From positions 30,446,869-30,510,868 of the forward strand of contig CM029626.1 in NCBI GenBank assembly GCA_017311315.1: a DNA stretch of 64,000 bases, given 5' to 3'. Shown here in pieces: positions 52,031-64,000 of this stretch. Source of the stretch: Dendrocalamus latiflorus (lineage: Eukaryota; Streptophyta; Magnoliopsida; Poales; Poaceae). The notes under the pieces are model-generated. The model worked only from the letters and a program-made list of their open reading frames with translations. It was not told the origin of the DNA and made no database searches. The stretch's first letter is position 1. Every line of letters starts with the position of its first letter. The position numbers were made by a program, and so were the translations under genes.

Positions 52031-52830
52031 CGGGGGGACGCCTCCGCATGCACTCTACGGAATATAAATAAGACGTAGCGTCGAGGTCCACCTCCGCACA
52101 CACTCTACAGAGTATAAATAAGACGTAGCGTCAAGGTCCGCCTCCGCACGCACTCTACGGAGTATAAATAAGACACGGATGTTGTCCATGCGCACTCTAC
52201 TAAGTATAAACCAGACGCGGATGTACCCGCGCACGTGTGGGCGCTGCTCCTACACGTACTCTCACGAGTATAAATAGACGTGGTTGATGTTCCCACGCAC
52301 TCTGCGGAGTATAAATAAGACACGGATGTTGTCCCTGCGCACATGTGGGCGCTGCTCCTACACGTACTCTCCGAAGTATAAATAGACATGGTTGATGTTC
52401 CCACGCACTTTACGGAGTATAAATAAGATGTGGATGTTGTCCCTGCGCACTCTACTGAGTATAAACCAGACGCGGATGTCCCCGCGCATGTGTGGGCGCA
52501 TCTCCTACACGTACTCTCTGGAGTATAAATAGACGTGGTTGATGTTCCCACGCACTCTGCAGAGTATAAATAAGACACGGATGTTATCCCTGCGCACTCT
52601 ACGAAGTATAACAAAAAGCAGCAGAGGCTTCCCTCTGCGCACACTCCGCGAAGTATGCATATGGTGCAGCAGAGGCCTGTCTCCGCGCATGCTCCGCGGA
52701 GTGCGTATATGGTGCGGTCGATGCTTGCTTCCGCGTATGTTCCGCGGAGTATGCATGTAGTGTAGCAGAGGCTTTCCTCAGCACGCACTCTATAGGGTGG
52801 AGATGGGGCACAGCAGAGGCTTGCCTCTGC
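52031..52830. repeat. Longer diverged repeats sharing the ACTC..GAGTATAAATA core
   Basis: Units of about 44-110 bp with ACTCTACGGAGTATAAATAAG-like cores to about 52612. A further family (52613-52830) has CTCCGCGGAGT stems and GCAGCAGAGGCTT spacers. The arms vary (ACTCTACGG, ACTCTGCGG, ACTCTACTG, ACTTTACGG) while GAGT/AAGTATAAA persists. A minus-strand frame of 265 codons (52105-52902) is a repeat artefact rich in Cys/Ser/Tyr. Confidence 0.88.
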
Positions 52831-53305
52831 ACGCGCCCCATGATAGGAAGTACGGAAGTTGTCAGAGCTGGGAAGCAACCCTACCCGCGGGTTAGCCTCC
52901 ATAGGGGACGCGAAGGTCTACCTAGCGTATAGGCGAGCGTGAAGTCCTACAAGTCTACCGGAGGAAAGCGCGGTTGTAAGAAGTGATGGAGACACATGCT
53001 TCAATCAAAGCCCTCTCGGCATTAGTCAGCGGTTGTGTACAAGAAGGTACAGTAAGAATCAAATGTACAAGCGTCTTCGGATGCTCAGAGCCACTACTCG
53101 GTCGGCTCATCCTTGGCATGTGTCCGCGCTGAAGCCCCGCTCGAGGAGGCCCAGGCCGCCCAGAAATAATCTAGTGATTCTTCGGCCTGCCACCACTGTC
53201 GAAGACGTCGCCGAGCCACGAGGTCAGAAACAAGCGGCCGGTCCCTATCAAGTGGCTGCTCAAGCATAGCGACACACGCGGTCAGAATACCGGGGCAGCT
53301 TCCAC

Positions 53306-53311
53306 TTTATT
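53306..53311 (-). terminator. Poly(A) signal of antisense gene
   Basis: AATAAA on the minus strand about 330 nt downstream of the antisense gene stop (53641). The equivalent of copy 1 is lost because the giant-LTR element inserted at 8399. Confidence 0.5.
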
Positions 53312-56300
53312 CACGAAAGCAAAGGGGGTACACACATGACAATGCACGCCTACACACTGGAACCCTGGCATCACACCTGTGGGTCCGCGCCTTGCCCCGC
53401 GGCGGTAGCACCGCCCTCACCGTGTCGAGGTACTTCGTCAATCCATTGGCCAAAGTTCTCCTTGCTACCCATGGTCCGTCGCAGCTCTAGCTTCACCACG
53501 GCCTCCCCGATGTACTCCCAGATTTGTTCATGGAAGGCCCGAGCAGCCCGACGAATGGACCATACGGCGCCCGACATCACCCTGGCTCCGGCAGCCATCT
53601 CCAGCTCGGGGTCAGCTAGCTCGTCGACATGCCGGCAGCCCTAGTGGTGTAGCAGCGCAAAGGCCAAGCGCGATGTTATGAAGGAGCAGTGGTTGCCGAA
53701 GGATTTGGCGGCACTAAGCACAAGGTTGGACGCGTCCGCGATTCGACGGAGCATCCGCGGTAGATCCTCAGGGCCAAAGGAACGAGGTGGCACCTCGGCG
53801 ACAAGGTCTTCGAGGGAGCCTTCAAGTGCCAGCATGGCATCCCACGCCGCCATCGAGGTGTCGCCTAGAGCATGTTCCCACTCCCCAAGAGAAGTGGCGA
53901 GGCGGTTCTTCTCCTCCTCTAGCACGGCAATTTGCTGGAGTAGTCAGTCCTGCTCCTCTGCGGCCGCTCATCGTGCCGCCTCTGTGGACGCTAACCGCGC
54001 TGCCGCCACGAGTGCTTCGACGTACGAGATCACCTCCGCACGCTTCGACTCCAACCGTTGGATGCGGTTGTCCTTGGCGGAGTGCGCCTCCTCGGCTGCG
54101 CGAAGGGCCTCTTCGGCAGTGCGCAGCCGGCCCTCTAATGCCCCCCGCTCACGGGCGTGAGCTGCCTGCACTGCTCGACTAAGGGCGAGGGTCTGTACGA
54201 CAAGACCATTAGTAAAACTTCAAAAGGACCACGCGTCGCTAAAAGGTCAGGTGCTCACCCTCGTTTCTGAGACCTCCAGGGCGCCTCCAAGGAGCTCCGA
54301 CCCGCATGTCAGTAGTGCCAGGTGATCCAAGTTCGCGATCGCATTATCCGCGACCCCTTGCCATGCTCCCAGCACCTCCGATCGAGGGATGAAGTCCGCC
54401 AAGTTTGGGCGCGCGGCCTCCACGGTGGTAGTTCTGGGAGCGTTGGGCGTCCCTCCCGAAGGAATGTCTCTGCGCCTCGGAGAGTGCCTGCGCTCAGGGA
54501 GATGCGCCGCTACGAGGGGACGTGGCGATTAGAGCCCCACGAACGCGCCACAGGATTGCAACAAGCAAACTTACCTTCGGCATCAGGTGGCAGGTTATGC
54601 TGGGGTGTCTCCCCAGCCTCAAGAGGAACCGCAAGGATGGCAGCGCCCCCTGATGAAGCCGGCCCTCCGGGCCGGGGGGCCTCCGTGCTGGAGTCTAATA
54701 CCGGTAAGCTCCGGACCCCGGTTGCCGCAGCCTTGGAAGAAGCCGTAGGGACGGTGTGCCAGGGAGCCTCAGTGTCAAAATCAGAGTCCCACAGGCTCCT
54801 GACTTTGGTCGCCACAGCAAACCTCCTTTTCTGGCGAGGAGGTGAGTGTAGGTGCGACCGCTTCGCCTTGGGAGAATAAGGCGGGGACCCCACCTCGGTA
54901 ACCACCGCAGGCGGGGGCTCCGCTCCAGCAACCTCCGTGGGTGGCAGCTCCGCCTCGGCAACCACCGCAGGCGGGGGCTCTGCTCTAGCAACCTCCGTGG
55001 GTGGTAGCTCCGCCTCGGCAACCACCGCAGGTGGGGGCTCAGCTCTAGCAACCCCCGTGGATAGCAGCTCCGCCTAGGTAGCCGCCACGGGCGAGGACTC
55101 CGCCCCAGCACCATCCACGGATGATAGCCCCACCTCAGCGGCCACTGCGGGCGACGAAGCTTCTCCCTCTCGATCGTCCGCGATACACTCTTGGTCCCTA
55201 GCACCACCCAGAGACCCTTCGCCTTCGTCCTCCGCACCCGCCTCCAGGTCCGAATCGGCATACTTCGCCGAATCAAAATCGGTGTCTGCCGCACTATCGG
55301 GAGCGACGGCAGCCAACGCACTAGGTGCGGCCGTAGAGGACCGAACCCTCCGACAAGATGGCGGCCCTTTCCTCTTGGCATCGTCGTCTCGACGGCGAGG
55401 TTCGCTCGGGCCTGGAGTGGTGCGCTCTGACACTTCAATGCCCAGGGTCTCGCACACACAGTTTATCCGCCCTAGCTCCGCCTCCGCAGTCGCAGCTGCG
55501 CGAAGGTCGTGCTCCCTGGCCGTATATGGTCCGTGGAACACGCCTACCGCACGCTCCGCGTCCTCCAGGAGAACCCCTATAGGCGGCAAGGGGCGGAGTT
55601 TAAAAGACAGTCTAATAGGAAGAAGCAGAAAAGCAAGGCTCCATCAAGACTTACGTGGGTCGGCAGGTCTCGGTAGCAAAGACATGTAAGGGCGAACATT
55701 GTCGCGCCGAAGGCTTCCAGATGTGAGGTGACATCCATTGGCAAGCGGCGCCACGCCATACATGGCGAACTCCTCGGCGAGGTTGCGCATGTTGAAGTGG
55801 GCAGTAATCCCCACGAGCCTCCATGCCCTCTGCTGGTCCTCGTCATCGATTGGCGAACCAAGTGTGGTATTGAACGCCACCGACCGGCCCAAGCACTCGA
55901 GGCCGCTACCGCTCGCCACACGGTGGTAAAACCACCACTTCATCCAGTTCGACTCCCACTTCACCCGAGTCGAGTTGGCAGGGAAGATCTTCCCGCACGG
56001 CGACCACAAGACAAAGTTGATGCTGCTGAAGTTCAAAAACGTCCCGTCTTTCCGCTTCTTCGGTTGGCATCGCTCGTCGTGAAGAAACGCGAACAGCGAG
56101 GCGCTGGGCAAGCACGCCTCCGTGCGCAAAGCCCAGCTATACACGGCCAGGCGGGCTATCACGTTTGGGGTCAGCTGCGCCAGCTCAAGCCCAAAGGTTC
56201 GCAAGACGGCACCGATGATCATGGCGGCCGGGATGTAAAGTCCGGCTTCAAAGTACGCAACGAAGACGATCGCTTTCGACTTCTCAGGGTGCGGTTCTGT

Positions 56301-56414
56301 CTCATTGTTGGCGGGCAGTCGCACCTCTCGGCGGTCCGACAGCTTCCCTTCGCGCAGCAGCATGCGGATCGTCTCCTCTGTCGTGAGCGTCGGGCCCAAG
56401 ACGCGGGAGCACGG

Positions 56415-57825
56415 TAAAGGATTGCGCGTAGGCTACGAAAGCAGAAAACAAAACGTTTCTACCGCGCACACAAGGACATCATGCTTACGGAGGGATCATG
56501 GATCGTTACCACTAGACGCGCAGCGCAGCGGAAGAAGAGTTGGAGAAACCGATCCAACCACGCGCGTCGAGGTAGTGGTGGAATTAGCCGATCGTCCCGA
56601 ACAGATCGTCTCCTCCACGCGATCAACCACACCACGAGCAGATCCAATCTGTAGGTTGTTGATGCCGATCAACATCGCAACAAGCAACGCCTCCACTGGT
56701 ATCCACACGTCCGGGGCTGGAACGCCGATCGCGAGTGTACTAGCACTCGTGAGCGGCTAGGGTTTGGCTCGGGAGGTGGCGGCTAGGGTTATGCTAGAGG
56801 TTAACAGAAGCGTGTTTCCCTCAGCCCCTCGCGTCCATATATATAGACCTCCTCACTTGGACCTTGTGGACCGAGGCTCAATAGGAGTCTATTCGGATCT
56901 CTATCCGAATTGAGCCCATATCTGAATCATATTCGAATTAGTGTTCCAACCCGTTAAGCGTGCAACCCTGTAGGTTCACGTATACTTGGTCGCGACCCGG
57001 AAATGCCTTTCCGGTTACCCTGTTAATAGCGGCCTCTAGTAAGACATATTAACCCCAAAGTATACGTAAAGATCATATCGGCTGAACCTGTAATGTTCTC
57101 ATGTACGAATCCCTTTGCCTCACGATATAGATTGAGCTCAAGGCAAGACCTGTGTCATCCTCTTAATAGCTCAATCACTCTCTCGATTCCGTGATGGATT
57201 ATAAACTTGTGATTGACTCCTCAATCACCTTGGCATGGCCATGCACTTTCATAATCCATTACATCGAGGGGCTCAGAGATATCTCTCCCATAAGGAGGGG
57301 CAAATTCTATCTTGACCATTCACATCCCACTACATGTTTCATGGCAAACCCGAAGACTACTTTTATAACTACCCAGTTACGGAGTAGTGTTTAGTAGTCC
57401 CAAAATAAGCTACTACGCATGTTGAGAACCATGATGATCTCAAGTCTAAGGATTCTACATAAATACTACTTGAGACCAACTGATGACACATGGAATCTCT
57501 GCAGTGTCTCATGGCGGGTCTATCCAACATGTTCACTAACACATGTCCATATTATTGATTTGGTATCACCATACCATGATCCATGAGACATGATCATCAA
57601 TCAATGCATATGCTGATCTTTGAATCATATTTGTTCCTCATATGATATATGATCAGGGATCATTTAGAAATAGCAACATTTTAGCATTAAGAGTCTCATG
57701 AATAAGTCACATACTCATTGATCAATAATGATAATGTCTATTTCAAGGAACAAAGTAATGTATCATAAACATAGTATGTGATATATATAACATCTCCATA
57801 TTGCCTCTAGGGCATATCACTAACA
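56415..57825 (-). mobile_element. Solo LTR, copia-like, minus orientation (copy 2)
   Basis: Same 1,411 bp LTR as 11402-12812, with CACGG on both sides (56410-56414 and 57826-57830). It was present before the block duplication. Confidence 0.85.
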
Positions 57826-57849
57826 CACGGACCTTCCATCTTCTCTGTC

Positions 57850-63380
<5,531 letters not shown>

Positions 63381-63635
63381 CCGTCGCCACCCACCATTTG
63401 TCTACCAGCGTGGAATCACGCCCCTCGAGCGTGTACTTCACCTCGAGCGGCGATGACCGCCAGGAGATGGCGTTATCGCTGGCCTGCTGAGCGTGTTCTC
63501 CGCCGTGTGCCATCGCTCTCCAGGAATTAGACGGCGACGGGGGCAACGCGGTTGTAGAGAAGGCAAGAGAATAGGGCACAGGAGGAAGGACCAGAAGGCG
63601 TGAGGAGGAGAGCACAGACGTGGCGCCACAGGGGG

Positions 63636-63644
63636 TATTTAAAG
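63636..63644 (-). promoter_or_regulatory. TATA-like box of antisense gene, copy 2
   Basis: CTTTAAATA on the minus strand, about 125 bp before the ATG at 63513, followed by a C/T-rich leader suitable for initiation. Confidence 0.5.
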
Positions 63645-64000
63645 CCCCTTCATCTCCCGCACCGACAGTAAGCGTAACCAATGGGAGACGAACCGCTCGC
63701 CTCCCCACGTTCGAAGCCGAAGCACCGTAGCCGCCCACGCGCGACGCGCACGACCGCAGTCGTGCAAGGGCCTGACAATGCACGACGTGCCAATAGCGTC
63801 CCGCCACGCGTCTGCTCCCTCGGGAATAAATACAGGTCGCACGACGTGGCGCATCCTCCGGTGCGTGTCGGCGCGATTCTCGGGGCCATCAATGCAGCAG
63901 CGGCAGGCCATGGGCCAGTCAACCTCAACAGCAACTTCGACGGGGTTTCCGCTTCAACAAGGAGACTCTGGCTCCGACTTCGGCCCAGCCCCCGCGAAGG

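Noticed and set aside
51734..52902. Repeat array taken as a CRISPR or as minus-strand Cys-rich protein genes
   Set aside because: The 41 bp units are contiguous tandem repeats without unique spacers, and the context is a plant retroelement; the long frames simply follow repeat lengths divisible into open frames.

Overview
This is a repeat-rich plant nuclear segment, almost certainly from a grass and most likely rice or a close Oryza relative. The basis is the retrotransposon set (a RIRE2/Dasheng-like Tat element, a RIRE3/RIRE8-like Tekay chromovirus with an extra ORF before gag, SIRE-type copia ends, Mutator-like foldbacks) and one 13-exon plant gene of the DUF707 family. No bacterial or viral replicon is present. 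Family names come from recognition of motifs and termini, not from a search.

Layout, left to right. 1-8398: a very young non-autonomous element with giant LTRs (4,626 bp) around an interior of only 724 bp. 8399-18715: first copy of a >10 kb duplicated block, the 3' part of a RIRE2-like element. It holds an antisense Transposase_28-type gene split by two solo LTRs (1.4 kb and 5.3 kb). 18716-23743: the rest of that element's 3' region and its 3' LTR, which is itself split by a 3.5 kb insert carrying fragments of a DUF4336 gene and a C48/Ulp1-like gene. 23744-34037: the second half of a Tekay-type element (protease, RT, RNase H, integrase, chromodomain, 3' LTR), broken by a copia-derived insert at 24861-28223. 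34038-41634: non-LTR island with two Mutator-like foldback elements and the apparently intact DUF707 gene. 41635-48724: 5' LTR, orf0 and the first half of gag of the Tekay-type element. 48725-53409: 5' LTR, gag and protease remnant of the RIRE2-like element, then a tandem-repeat array. 53410-64000: second copy of the duplicated block.

The central structural result is that the Tekay-type element is present in the wrong order. Its second half lies left of its first half, yet the halves match exactly. Gag stops at 48724 after GGTCA and resumes at 23744 with GGTCA, and the outer LTR ends are flanked by the same GTGGG. Together with the ~45.0-45.3 kb shift between the two blocks, this means the window samples about 1.4 units of a tandem duplication of roughly 45 kb. 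The DUF707 gene sits in the spacer between the two copies. The giant-LTR element inserted after the duplication, because copy 2 keeps the empty target.

The most unusual signals are seven consecutive hairpins at ~24 bp spacing between orf0 and gag (47215-47376); six palindromes at exactly 23 bp spacing in a copia LTR (25098-25225); about 17 AGTATAAA-bearing repeats between convergent sense and antisense transcription units (51797-52612); and a near-perfect 702 bp foldback (34116-34817).
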